A stretch of 64,000 nucleotides of DNA from Zooshikella sp050749885 (GTDB taxonomy: Bacteria; Pseudomonadota; Gammaproteobacteria; Pseudomonadales; Zooshikellaceae). A program made the position numbers and the translations under genes. Positions 46,308 to 55,672 of the stretch are shown here, in pieces. The notes below the pieces were generated by a model. It saw only the letters and a list, made by a program, of their open reading frames with translations. It searched no databases and was not told the DNA's origin. Location of the stretch: NCBI RefSeq assembly GCF_050749885.1, contig NZ_JBOIUB010000001.1:620001-684000 (forward strand). Reading direction: 5' to 3'. Every line of letters begins with the position of its first letter. The first letter of the stretch is position 1.

Positions 46308-47189
46308 ATGGCACGTAAACTTCCTCCACTGAATGCATTAAGAACATTTGAAGTGGCTGCGCGATTGCATAGTTTTACGCTTGCCGCGGAAGAGTTATGT
46401 GTGACACAAGGGGCCGTAAGCCGGCAAGTGAAAAAGCTGGAAGCATATTTAGGGTTTGATTTATTTGTACGACAAGGTCAAAAGTTAATACTGACGGCTG
46501 CAGGTCTTCAGTATCAAGCAGCGATTGCGAGTGCGTTGAACATTTTGAGTGATGCGACTCAAAGTGTTATGAGTGCACATCGACCTAGTGAGTTGTTGAC
46601 TATCAGCGTATTACCGTCACTCAGTACCCGATGGTTGATTCCGCGCTTGAACCAATTCAAACACCACTATCCTCACTATGTACTCAATGTGATCACCCGA
46701 GACAACCAGACAGAGCTGTTTCCTCCAGGTGTTGATGTTGTTATTCGTAGTGGATTAGGTAGCTGGCCTGGTATTCAAGCAGACGAACTATTCATTGAGA
46801 AACTGATTCCTGTCTGCCGTAAGGATATTATTAAGAATAAGGTTAGCACTGCAGCAGACCTTATGAAGTACACGCTGTTAGAACACACATCACGAGATAA
46901 AATTTGGCAGCACTGGTTTAATGCTCAGCATATAGATAAACCACAGTTTCAGCGAATTGGTATGGAACACTTTTTTATGCTTATCCAGGCAGCTTGTGAA
47001 GGCTTGGGCGTTGCTTTGGTACCTGATTTTTTGGTGAAAGAAGATCTTGAAAATCAGCGGTTGGTGCAGTTAATTAATATCACGTATGAATCTGGCTATC
47101 GTTATTTCGTGCTGACTAAAAAGCAGCAAAATAATCCTAAAGTCACTGATTTTATTCAGTGGTTATTAGCTTGGTGCAAATCTTCGTAA
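46308..47189 (+). CDS. LysR-family transcriptional regulator (GcvA-like)
   Basis: 293 residues. N-terminal winged HTH (LPPLNALRTFEVAARLHSF then AAEELCVTQGAVSRQVKKLE) of the GcvA/AmpR subgroup, then the periplasmic-binding-protein-like effector domain. It is divergent from the AEC permease with 179 bases between, the standard layout for a LysR regulator and its target. The ligand is unknown. Confidence 0.92.
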   Translation: MARKLPPLNALRTFEVAARLHSFTLAAEELCVTQGAVSRQVKKLEAYLGFDLFVRQGQKLILTAAGLQYQAAIASALNILSDATQSVMSAHRPSELLTISVLPSLSTRWLIPRLNQFKHHYPHYVLNVITRDNQTELFPPGVDVVIRSGLGSWPGIQADELFIEKLIPVCRKDIIKNKVSTAADLMKYTLLEHTSRDKIWQHWFNAQHIDKPQFQRIGMEHFFMLIQAACEGLGVALVPDFLVKEDLENQRLVQLINITYESGYRYFVLTKKQQNNPKVTDFIQWLLAWCKSS

Positions 47190-47811
47190 ATTATATAAAG
47201 GGAGAAAGTGTTGTATAGATCACAAAAAATAGACTAAAAAAGAAACTAGTTCACTTATATGGAATTTATGAGCTAGAATTAGGTCTCATAATGAGTAACT
47301 GAAGAGTCAATCGGCTATGTCTATTCAGTTATTGGCTATCATCATAGCTATATCCTCATAAAGACTTTTGTAGCGGGGCTGGCCAGCATTAGTTTGACTA
47401 GCTTGAGTTTTATGTAGGTCAGCCTGAAATTTCATTAGTGCCCAAGATCAAGGGCAATAATTCATTACGATAATAACTAATTATACACTGGATATACCCT
47501 TTATGAATTGTCATTCGGGGGGTATTTGTTTTACTTTTTGTTAGTTATTTAATCGTTGCAAAAAAATAGTGTGGCTTATACTTACGCATTATTATAGTAA
47601 ATAAGTATTTTAATATTAGATAAATAAATTATTTACCGTAAAAGAAAATATCTTGAGTATTAAAATTCTGATAAATGCTTAGGTGGATGGAGTTGTAAGT
47701 AACAGATAATGATTTGGAGGCGGTTTTTAATTTTTTTAGTGAGGGTCCAGATATCTGGATTTGGGAGTTAGCTTGATTGGTTTAAAAGAAGTATTGAAAA
47801 GGAACTCACGA
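47190..47811. other. 622-bp AT-rich intergenic region
   Basis: No convincing gene. A possible promoter is TTGCAA (about 47555) with TATACT about 15 bases downstream. A 14-codon frame at 47317 and the TTG-led extension of the cyclase frame (47761) are judged non-coding. The next gene has AGGA 8-9 bases before the ATG at 47812. Confidence 0.4.
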
Positions 47812-48840
47812 ATGAATATTAGGTTTTTATATTTTGGTAGTATGCTTGTGCGAAAAGGTATTGTAAAAGTTGTAACGATTATGTTGATGGGGAGCATCTT
47901 TGGCTACATCTATTCGCTGAGTAGCGATCGCACTCTTTTTCATGTGATTACGTTAAGTATCTTAGTGAGTTTACTGGTCTCCTTTACAGAACTTAATCAT
48001 GTCATGACAAAAGTGGCAGAAATTTTTGTTCAGTTAAATCAACTTGTTTTTGCCTTGGTATTAAGTGTTTTTGCAACCTTGATTATAGGTGCCATTGAAT
48101 ATTATAACTCGGTGAGTACACAGATATTTATTCCTCAGTGTAGTCAGCCTTTTTTAGCACCTAATATATGGCATGATATTGTATATAGTTTCTTATTAAC
48201 GCTTGGTTTGAATTTTATACTACGTATTAATACCCATTTAGGAACAGCAACATTCTGGGGGCTTTTTTTAGGAAAATACCGTACGCCTACAAATGAGCAA
48301 CGCGTATTTATGTTTATTGATTTAGTTGGCTCAACGAGTTTAACAAGAGAGTTAGGTGACAATGTAGCACAGCAGTTTTTTTCTCATTTTTTTGCCGATA
48401 TCGCTGGCATTGTTTCAAGGCATGGAGGTTTTATGCAGCGGGTAATAGGCGATGAGGTATTAGTGACGTGGCAAATGAAAAATAATACGGATAATCAGCG
48501 TTGTATTCAATGTGTAGAATCTCTATGCACAATGATGGAAGCAAAAAAAAATGACTATCTAAAGCGTTATAGTCGAGTACCAGATTTTCGTATCAGTATC
48601 CATTCCGGTGATGTATTAGTAGCGGAAGTAGGTACGATTAAACGTGAATTGGTTTTTTTTGGTGACACGATAAATACTGCAGCTAAAATGATGTCTGTCA
48701 GTAAGGAAAAGAATGTAAAAATTATCGCTTCAAATCGTTTTATGGAAAGCATCAAGCTACCGACTATTTTTTCAAATAGAACAGTTGTCCCGTCAAATCA
48801 GTCACTACCCGTTAAATGTATCGCTTTAGAGCTAAAGTAG
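47812..48840 (+). CDS. Membrane-bound class III nucleotidyl cyclase
   Basis: 342 residues from MNIRFLYFGSM. About four N-terminal membrane helices (roughly 15-150) and a C-terminal CHD cyclase domain. Metal aspartates are visible in FIDLVGST and VIGDEVL. The purine-contact lysine position (RVIGDE) is Arg, and the transition-state Arg of the usual NxAAR is Lys (INTAAKM). Catalysis is therefore uncertain and might be weak or altered in specificity. No dedicated partner gene adjoins it. Confidence 0.88.
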   Translation: MNIRFLYFGSMLVRKGIVKVVTIMLMGSIFGYIYSLSSDRTLFHVITLSILVSLLVSFTELNHVMTKVAEIFVQLNQLVFALVLSVFATLIIGAIEYYNSVSTQIFIPQCSQPFLAPNIWHDIVYSFLLTLGLNFILRINTHLGTATFWGLFLGKYRTPTNEQRVFMFIDLVGSTSLTRELGDNVAQQFFSHFFADIAGIVSRHGGFMQRVIGDEVLVTWQMKNNTDNQRCIQCVESLCTMMEAKKNDYLKRYSRVPDFRISIHSGDVLVAEVGTIKRELVFFGDTINTAAKMMSVSKEKNVKIIASNRFMESIKLPTIFSNRTVVPSNQSLPVKCIALELK

Positions 48841-49462
48841 TTTTTCCAGTACACACCAGGCAAAAAACGGCATACTTTTAAAATGCATCGAAAGAAAAGG
48901 AAATAGCTTTTTTAAGTGTTATTTCGAATTGCTTTAAAGTGATACTTAATACCTTTATTGTAAAATAATTTCAGGCGCATCTGTCTGGTGGAGTTGAAGA
49001 AGCTTGAGTTAACAGTAAAGGTATGTTGTTTAAAAAGGTATTAGCATTTAAGTTTCTAACTGTAACATTGCTTTACTGTTTGTGATCGAATGTCTTCGTA
49101 CTTTAACTAAGTTATAAATATTTGAAGTTCGTCAAATCTTTTCAATTTATTAATCACTTCAAGACTACTTTCACATTGCAATGTGAAGGGATTGCTGTTT
49201 AATTAGGCCACACGCTTTCGTCTTTCACGTATTGCATTGCGAAAAATCCTTACCCAGGTTTTAGAAAGAGTGCAAAACAAAAAAATGAAAGTACTAGCAA
49301 AAGGGATGGTTGGTGTGGCCTTTGCGAAGGCTGGAGCTAAAGGTTGTTAAAGAGTGTATACGTAGGTTAAGGGGCCTATTAAAGGAGCAAGCGAGTACTG
49401 CTGTTAAGAATCAGTAGTAAAGGAAGACCCCAGTAAAATTCTAATAAGATAAAGGAAAAGTA
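48841..49462. other. 622-bp intergenic region upstream of aapJ
   Basis: No gene is supported; a 21-codon frame at 49285-49350 lacks a ribosome-binding site at normal distance. The notable element is an 18-bp perfect palindrome at 49170-49187 (separate entry). The aapJ promoter must lie here but was not placed. No GG-N10-GC sigma-54 site was recognised. Confidence 0.4.
49170..49187. promoter_or_regulatory. 18-bp perfect palindrome, possible operator
   Basis: TTCACATTGCAATGTGAA is perfectly self-complementary and lies about 275 bases upstream of aapJ. The half-sites TCACA and TGTGA are in the opposite order to a CRP site, so CRP is not implied. It could be an operator for another dimeric regulator of the amino-acid transporter. 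Confidence 0.4.
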
Positions 49463-50479
49463 ATGAAAAAAATAAGTATATGTGCAGTATTAACAGCTGT
49501 TTCTGTATCTTTTCCCATGATGGCAAGCGCTGCGGATAGTACGGTGAAGTCAGTACAAAAACGTGGTTATGTCCAGTGTGGAGTAACGACAGGTTTACCA
49601 GGGTTTTCTAATCCAAATGACAAGGGTAAGTGGCAAGGGATTGATGTGGATGTTTGTCGGGCTGTAGCGGCTGCAACCTTGGGTGATGCGAACAAAGTAA
49701 AATATACTCCCTTAACTGCAAAAGAACGTTTTACCGCACTTCAATCTGGTGAAATTGATGTATTGTCTCGGGTAACCACTTGGACAATTACACGGGATGC
49801 ATCACTGGGTCTGAACTTTACGGGTGTCACCTACTATGACGGCCAAGGATTTATGGTCAGTAAAGAGTTAGGTGTTAAAAGTGCGAAAGAGTTAGATGGC
49901 GCCTCTGTGTGTATTCAGTCAGGTACTACCACTGAGCTGAATTTGGCGGATTACTTTAGACAAAATGGAATGAAGTTTGAACCCGTGGTTTTTGATACTG
50001 CTGATCAAACAGCAAAAGGTTTTGAAGCGGGTCGGTGTGATGTCTTGACGAGTGATCAATCTCAACTTTATGCATTACGTATCAAACTATCCAAGCCTGA
50101 TAAAGCCATGGTTTTACCAGAAGTCATTTCCAAAGAACCTTTAGGCCCTGTAGTACGACAAGGCGATGATCAGTGGTTTAACTTGGTGAAATGGACACTT
50201 TTTGCCATGGTTAATGCTGAAGAGTTGGGCTTAACATCTTCTAATATCGAAAAAGAGAAAAAATCAAAGAACCCTGAAATTCAGCGCTTTATCAGTGGTG
50301 AAGGTGCTAAGTCACTTGGCGTATCCAGTGATTGGGCTTATCAAATTGTTAAGCAGGTTGGTAATTACGGAGAAATTTTCGAGCGTAATGTGGGTTCAAG
50401 TTCACCGCTTAAAATCGATCGTGGCTTGAATAACCTCTGGACAAAAGGTGGAATTCAATACGCACCACCTATGCGCTAG
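49463..50479 (+). CDS. aapJ: General L-amino-acid ABC transporter, periplasmic binding protein
   Basis: 338 residues. Signal peptide ICAVLTAVSVSFPMMASA, then a family 3 solute-binding protein of the AapJ/BztA type with SVQKRGYVQCGVTTGLPGFS and AGRCDVLTSDQSQLYALR. It captures a broad range of L-amino acids for AapQMP. AAAGGAAAAG precedes the ATG. A long stem-loop follows at 50502-50558 before aapQ. Confidence 0.95.
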   Translation: MKKISICAVLTAVSVSFPMMASAADSTVKSVQKRGYVQCGVTTGLPGFSNPNDKGKWQGIDVDVCRAVAAATLGDANKVKYTPLTAKERFTALQSGEIDVLSRVTTWTITRDASLGLNFTGVTYYDGQGFMVSKELGVKSAKELDGASVCIQSGTTTELNLADYFRQNGMKFEPVVFDTADQTAKGFEAGRCDVLTSDQSQLYALRIKLSKPDKAMVLPEVISKEPLGPVVRQGDDQWFNLVKWTLFAMVNAEELGLTSSNIEKEKKSKNPEIQRFISGEGAKSLGVSSDWAYQIVKQVGNYGEIFERNVGSSSPLKIDRGLNNLWTKGGIQYAPPMR

Positions 50480-50501
50480 AAATACATTAAAAGAGCGTTT
50501 T

Positions 50502-50558
50502 AGCAGCTGTTTTAGACCAATGATTAAAAGTTATTCACAAAGGTATAAAACAGTTGCT
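50502..50558 (+). other. 17-bp stem-loop between aapJ and aapQ
   Basis: AGCAGCTGTTTTAGACC (50502-50518) pairs with GGTATAAAACAGTTGCT (50542-50558), with one mismatch and one G-U pair, across a 23-base loop. Such structures after binding-protein genes commonly protect the upstream message and allow excess binding protein over permease. That role here is inference. Confidence 0.65.
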
Positions 50559-50670
50559 GAACTAATTGTAAGCACAGGTAAAGTGCGAATTAAAAAACAA
50601 TAACCCTGAAGTGAATTGTCGAAAATAACAATAACCTGACCACTTACAGAAACAGTGGAGATCATTGCTT

Positions 50671-51858
50671 ATGCCGGAAAAAAAGAAGGATCTGGCTAAG
50701 GGACACACGGCTTTTTGGAATGACCCTGAAAAGCGATCCATGATTTATCAAATAATTATGTTGGTATTCTTGGTAATATGTGGTGTTTATATTGTCTCGA
50801 ATACGCTGCATAATCTTGATTCAAGAGGTATCAAAACAGGATTTGACTTTTTATGGTCTGAAGCTGGTTTTGGTATAAACCAGAGTCTTATTGAATATGA
50901 TGAAAGTCACTCATATGGTCATACATTTTTTGTAGGCTTGCTGAATACCATACTGGTTGCATCGATAGGTATTATTATTGCTACCGTACTCGGTTTTATT
51001 ATTGGTGTAGCAAGGCTATCCAACAATTGGCTAATTGCAAAAATATCTGCTGTTTATATTGAAACGTTTCGTAATATTCCACTGTTACTGCAAATTTTCT
51101 TTTGGTATTTTGCGGTGCTTAGGCCCCTGCCAAGACCCAAGCAAAGTATTGAGTTGTTTGATGTTTTCTTTCTCAATAATCGTGGACTTTCCATACCCTC
51201 GCCTAACCTTGCGGAAGGCTTTGGCTGGGTTTTACTTGCCTTTGCATTGTCTTTGTTTGTGGTTTTAGGGGTAACGCGTTGGGCTAAGAACAGGCAGGAT
51301 ACGACAGGTAAAAGCTTTCCTATTGTCAGCATATCACTGGTTATTATGCTTGGTTTACCAGCATTGACGTATTTTATTGTGGGTAGCCCTATAGACTGGG
51401 ACGTACCAGCTTTGCGTGGATTTAACTACCGTGGTGGTATTACCGTTATTCCTGAATTTCTAGCACTGTTATTGGCTTTGAGTGTTTATACTGCAGCATT
51501 TATTGCAGAAATAGTCAGATCAGGCATTTTATCTATAAATAAAGGTCAGTCTGAGGCATCATTTGCATTAGGATTATCTCGGCCAAAAATGCTTAAATTA
51601 GTCATTATTCCTCAGGCTATGCGGGTCATAATTCCACCATTAACCAGTCAGTACCTTAATTTAGTTAAAAACTCTTCTTTAGCCACCGCTATTGGTTATC
51701 CAGATTTAGTATCTGTTTTTGCGGGTACGACATTGAACCAGACAGGTCAGGCTATTGAAGTGATTGCAATGACAATGGCAGTGTACTTGACCTTAAGTTT
51801 GCTTATTTCATTGTTTATGAACTGGTATAACAAACGAATTGCATTGGTGGAGAGGTAA
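50671..51858 (+). CDS. aapQ: General L-amino-acid ABC transporter permease AapQ/BztB
   Basis: 395 residues from MPEKKKDLAKG, with GGAG about 10-12 bases upstream. A TTG two codons earlier is less likely. About eight membrane helices, with the inner-membrane ABC coupling signature in the second half (EIVRSGILSINKGQSEASFALG). It pairs with AapM and is driven by AapP. Confidence 0.93.
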   Translation: MPEKKKDLAKGHTAFWNDPEKRSMIYQIIMLVFLVICGVYIVSNTLHNLDSRGIKTGFDFLWSEAGFGINQSLIEYDESHSYGHTFFVGLLNTILVASIGIIIATVLGFIIGVARLSNNWLIAKISAVYIETFRNIPLLLQIFFWYFAVLRPLPRPKQSIELFDVFFLNNRGLSIPSPNLAEGFGWVLLAFALSLFVVLGVTRWAKNRQDTTGKSFPIVSISLVIMLGLPALTYFIVGSPIDWDVPALRGFNYRGGITVIPEFLALLLALSVYTAAFIAEIVRSGILSINKGQSEASFALGLSRPKMLKLVIIPQAMRVIIPPLTSQYLNLVKNSSLATAIGYPDLVSVFAGTTLNQTGQAIEVIAMTMAVYLTLSLLISLFMNWYNKRIALVER

Positions 51859-51862
51859 TAGC

Positions 51863-52963
51863 ATGATTCATAGTGATACCAAATTGCCTGATTTACCCCC
51901 ACCACGACGTTCTGATGGGGCTTTTGGATGGATTCGAGCCAATCTGTTCTCATCGGTGACGAATACGTTATTAACGCTGTTTGCAGTGTACTTAATTTAC
52001 ATTGGTATTGTGCCAGTGATTAAGTGGGCATTGATTGATGCCAGTTGGGCAGGAGAAACGCGTGATGATTGTGCAGTAGGTGGTGCATGCTGGGTATTTA
52101 TTAAAACACGCTTGAATCAATTTATTTATGGATTTTATCCTGAGGAATTTTACTGGCGAGTCAATTGTGTTTTTCTTCTTTTTGCTTCATTGATTGCACT
52201 ACTTGTTACAGAAAAAACACCCTATAAAAAGTGGATTGTTATATTCACGTTGGCGGCTTTTCCTGTAATTACTTTTTATCTGGTCTATGGTGGTGCATTT
52301 GGCCTGGAGGTTGTTGAAACCCATAAATGGGGTGGTCTGATGCTAACGCTGATTCTTGCTGTCGTGGGAATCGTTGCTGCATTGCCTTTTGGTATTTTGT
52401 TAGCACTTGGGCGTCGATCAACCATGCCTGTCATTAAAACGTTTTGTACGTTATTTATTGAGATTTGGCGTGGTGTACCACTAATAACAGTATTGTTTAT
52501 GGCTTCAGTTATGTTGCCACTTTTTATTCCTGAAGAAATTGTCTTTGACAAGCTGCTACGCGCATTGATTGGTATTGTGATGTTTCAGTCTGCTTATATG
52601 GCAGAAGTTGTCAGAGGTGGGTTACAGGCTATTCCCAAGGGGCAATATGAAGCGGCGAGTGCGTTAGGCCTATCCTACTGGAAAATGATGGGACTCATTA
52701 TTTTACCACAAGCGCTCAAACTAATGATACCAGGCATCGTTAATACCTTTATTGCCTTATTTAAAGATACCAGCCTTGTCTTAATTATTGGTCTGTTAGA
52801 TTTGCTGGCGATTGTCCAGGCGGGTTTGGCTGATGCAAAATGGGCGGGTTACTCAGTTGAAGGATATGTGTTTGTTGGTTTGGTGTTTTGGGTTTTCTGC
52901 TTTGGTATGTCGCGTTATAGCCAAGCTTTAGAAAAGAAATTAGATACTGGGCATAAATCATAA
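51863..52963 (+). CDS. aapM: General L-amino-acid ABC transporter permease AapM/BztC
   Basis: 366 residues from MIHSDTKLPD, with GGAGAGG upstream overlapping the end of aapQ. The frame extends to 51839 without a usable start. The coupling block AYMAEVVRGGLQAIPKGQYE is present in the C-terminal half. Second permease of the operon. Confidence 0.93.
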   Translation: MIHSDTKLPDLPPPRRSDGAFGWIRANLFSSVTNTLLTLFAVYLIYIGIVPVIKWALIDASWAGETRDDCAVGGACWVFIKTRLNQFIYGFYPEEFYWRVNCVFLLFASLIALLVTEKTPYKKWIVIFTLAAFPVITFYLVYGGAFGLEVVETHKWGGLMLTLILAVVGIVAALPFGILLALGRRSTMPVIKTFCTLFIEIWRGVPLITVLFMASVMLPLFIPEEIVFDKLLRALIGIVMFQSAYMAEVVRGGLQAIPKGQYEAASALGLSYWKMMGLIILPQALKLMIPGIVNTFIALFKDTSLVLIIGLLDLLAIVQAGLADAKWAGYSVEGYVFVGLVFWVFCFGMSRYSQALEKKLDTGHKS

Positions 52964-52981
52964 TAATTAGGGAGTCGTATC

Positions 52982-53758
52982 ATGAGTAATGAGCTTCAGC
53001 AAAACCTAATGGCAATCTCTGATGAGATTATGGTGGAAATGCGCAGTGTTAATAAATGGTATGGTGACTTCCATGTCTTAAAAGATATTAATTTAACGGT
53101 TCGCCGAGGTGAAAGAATCGTCTTATGTGGTCCATCGGGTTCAGGAAAATCAACCACGATAAGATGTATCAACCGATTAGAAGAACACCAAACGGGTGAT
53201 ATTATTGTTGCTGGAACACCTTTAACGAATGACCTTAAAAATATAGAGGTGATCCGTCGAGAAGTCGGTATGGTATTCCAGCATTTTAATTTGTTTCCTC
53301 ATTTAACGGTGCTAGAGAATTGCTGCTTGGCACCTGTTTGGGTACGAAAAATGCCCAAAAAGGAAGCGGAAGAAATTGCCATGAATTATCTGCAACGTGT
53401 AAAAATTCCTGATCAGGCACTTAAGTACCCTGGACAGTTATCGGGAGGACAGCAGCAGCGGGTTGCTATAGCAAGGAGCTTATGTATGAATCCCGAAGTC
53501 ATGTTGTTTGATGAGCCAACATCTGCGTTAGATCCTGAAATGATTAAGGAAGTATTGGATACCATGATTGAACTGGCTGAAGATGGTATGACCATGCTTT
53601 GTGTAACCCATGAAATGGGGTTTGCGAAAACAGTTGCTAACCGTGTGGTCTTTATGGATGGCGGACAAATCATTGAGGAAAATAATCCGAATGAATTTTT
53701 CAATAATCCTCAGTCAGAAAGAACCCAGCTGTTTTTGAGCCAAATCTTACAGCACTAG
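52982..53758 (+). CDS. aapP: General L-amino-acid ABC transporter ATPase
   Basis: 258 residues. Walker A GPSGSGKST, Q-loop VFQHFNLFPH, signature LSGGQQQR, Walker B VMLFDEPTSALD, switch His in VTHEMGFAK. It energises AapQM. It starts 18 bases after aapM and ends the transporter operon. Confidence 0.96.
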   Translation: MSNELQQNLMAISDEIMVEMRSVNKWYGDFHVLKDINLTVRRGERIVLCGPSGSGKSTTIRCINRLEEHQTGDIIVAGTPLTNDLKNIEVIRREVGMVFQHFNLFPHLTVLENCCLAPVWVRKMPKKEAEEIAMNYLQRVKIPDQALKYPGQLSGGQQQRVAIARSLCMNPEVMLFDEPTSALDPEMIKEVLDTMIELAEDGMTMLCVTHEMGFAKTVANRVVFMDGGQIIEENNPNEFFNNPQSERTQLFLSQILQH

Positions 53759-54074
53759 TTCAAACTTGCTTAGCTGCTGAAGACAGTATCATGTCTCTGC
53801 AGCTTAAGTCTGAAAGAGAAAAAAAGATGCAAACTTAATCAAGCTTTGTTATCTTCAGGTATATGAACAGATCACCAGAAATATCTCTATTCAAAATGAT
53901 GCCTATGACTACACAACGAATGTTGTGGGGAATGGGCTGCCCTCGTTTCTGACTCTTTTTTCTGGTATTACCCATTCCTTATCAAAGTGTGTTGACTGGA
54001 GTGGGGTCAAATAGCAGCTTTCTATTAAGTCTACATTTCAGTCAAGTGTTAACTTGCTTCATGGAGACTTAATA
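53759..54074. other. Intergenic region before the metG-like gene
   Basis: Apart from the stem-loop at 53768-53808 there is no gene. Gram-positive T-box features (AGGGTGG-type antiterminator) were searched for by eye, because the next gene is a MetRS, and were not found. Confidence 0.4.
53768..53808 (+). other. Stem-loop after aapP
   Basis: CTTAGCTGC with GCAGCTTAAG (one bulge) and an inner AGACA/TGTCT pairing. The following bases are A-rich, not T-rich, so it may be a 3'-end stabiliser rather than an intrinsic terminator. Confidence 0.45.
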
Positions 54075-55595
54075 ATGACTAATGTAATTACAACCCCCAT
54101 ATTTTATGTTAATGGTGCCCCTCACCTTGGGCATGCGTATAGTGGATATCTTGCAGATGTATATAAACGTTTTCGTGCGCTTGTTTACGATGAATCTTGC
54201 CTTTTGATCACAGGAACGGATGAGCATGGTCAAAAGATTTTGGAATCCGCTGTTCGTAGTAAAACCGACATAAATCTGTTTATTAATGACAAAGTGCAGG
54301 CTTTTAAAACTTTATGGCCAGAGCTGGGCGTTCAAACTGATATTTTTGTGCGAACGACAGATGAACAACATCAGAACTTAATCCAATCTATATGGAATGA
54401 CCTAGTGGAGAAAGGGGATATATATCTAGGTTATTACCAAGGGTTATATTGTCTTGGTTGTGAGCAATATTACACGGACTACGAATTGCAAAATAACTGC
54501 TGCCCAATTCATAAAATCCCCGTTGAGATTAGAAGTGAAGAAACTTATCTGTTTCGACTGGATGCTTACCGAAAGCAGCTTATAGCATTTTATCACCGCT
54601 CACCAGATTTTATTACTCCTAGTCATTATAGTCAGGATATTCTTGATTATTTAAAGCAAGGTCCTCTAGAGGACTTGTCTGTTTCCCGAGTGAATGTTCC
54701 TTGGGGTATCAAAGTACCTAACCACCAAGAGCACACCATATATGTTTGGATTGATGCTCTTTTTAGCTATTTATCGGCACTTAAAAAAGCAGGCTATGAT
54801 CAGAATGCTTTAACACAAACAACCCATATTATTGGTAAGGATATTTTAAAATTTCATGCTATTTATTGGCCCGCATTGTTGCTTGCGGCAAAGTTACCGT
54901 TGCCGAAAAAGTTATTGGTCCACGGTTGGTGGACGATTAATGAACAAAAAATATCTAAATCTAACCCAGAGACGTTAATAAGCCCTAATGAGTTAATTAA
55001 AAAATTGACTAGTGATGGTTTACGTTATGCTTTATTTCGACAGAAAAAGATTGCTAAGGATGGAAATATTACTCATAGTGATTTAGTTGAAGTTATTAAT
55101 GCCGATTTGGCTAATAATTTTGCTAATTTGGTTAAGCGAAATCACACTATTATATTGAAGTATTTTTCAGGTAGTATTGATTCAAAATTGGTTAATCAGG
55201 CCACCTTGTCGAATCAGAGTCAGTTAATTATTAAGTACTGTGAGCAAGTAATTAACGAAATATTTCATTTTTATAAGGCATTTGATTTTTACCAAGCCTC
55301 TTTGTTTTGGAAAGAGGCTTTAGACTATTGTAATCGTTATTTTCACCAACGTTCGCCATGGGAAATTAGTAAAGGAAAAAGTGATATTTCAGTACAGGAA
55401 ACATGTTTAGTGACTTCAAATTTGGTACGGTTACTGGCTATTGCTGCGTATCCACTAATCCCTACGCTTGCAAGCCAGGTATTACAAGAGTTGGGTGAGG
55501 ATATTGCAACATGCCAATGGCAACCAACTTGTGATTTAAAAACAGTTAGAATTAAAGAGACGCGCAGTCACTTTAAACGTCTAGTAAAACCATAA
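54075..55595 (+). CDS. Methionyl-tRNA synthetase paralogue (Thermus/Bacillus-like type)
   Basis: 506 residues from MTNVITTPIFYVNG, with GGAG before the ATG. Class I signatures are HLGH (residues 17-20) and KISKS in place of KMSKS. The zinc knuckle reads YCLGCEQYYTDYEL then NNCCPIH, the single-knuckle form of Thermus/Bacillus-type MetRS rather than the longer E. coli-type enzyme. The C-terminal tRNA-binding appendix of E. coli MetRS is absent. The active-site block HIIGKDILKFHAIYWP is intact, so it should be active. It is probably a second, transferred MetRS, of a type that can confer resistance to MetRS inhibitors. Confidence 0.88.
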   Translation: MTNVITTPIFYVNGAPHLGHAYSGYLADVYKRFRALVYDESCLLITGTDEHGQKILESAVRSKTDINLFINDKVQAFKTLWPELGVQTDIFVRTTDEQHQNLIQSIWNDLVEKGDIYLGYYQGLYCLGCEQYYTDYELQNNCCPIHKIPVEIRSEETYLFRLDAYRKQLIAFYHRSPDFITPSHYSQDILDYLKQGPLEDLSVSRVNVPWGIKVPNHQEHTIYVWIDALFSYLSALKKAGYDQNALTQTTHIIGKDILKFHAIYWPALLLAAKLPLPKKLLVHGWWTINEQKISKSNPETLISPNELIKKLTSDGLRYALFRQKKIAKDGNITHSDLVEVINADLANNFANLVKRNHTIILKYFSGSIDSKLVNQATLSNQSQLIIKYCEQVINEIFHFYKAFDFYQASLFWKEALDYCNRYFHQRSPWEISKGKSDISVQETCLVTSNLVRLLAIAAYPLIPTLASQVLQELGEDIATCQWQPTCDLKTVRIKETRSHFKRLVKP

Positions 55596-55672
55596 TAATA
55601 ACGAGGGAATCCTATTTATCTTTTAAATGATAGTTTGAATGAGAGAGCCAGGGTGGTATCGATGAGTTGTGG

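Noticed and set aside
47317..47361. 14-codon hydrophobic frame in the gap before the first cyclase
   Set aside because: Very short, weak ribosome-binding site at too great a distance, and AT-rich context makes chance frames common.
49170..49187. CRP binding site
   Set aside because: Half-sites are in the reversed order (TCACA first, TGTGA second).
49285..49350. 21-codon frame (MKVLAKGMVGVAFAKAGAKGC) upstream of aapJ
   Set aside because: No ribosome-binding site at a normal distance and no recognisable peptide family; could be checked by ribosome profiling.
50480..50670. Intrinsic terminator between aapJ and aapQ
   Set aside because: The stem at 50502-50558 lacks a T-tract and the downstream genes are clearly part of the operon.
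53759..54074. T-box leader for the MetRS gene
   Set aside because: The antiterminator signature and specifier-loop layout were not found; the host is also Gram-negative.
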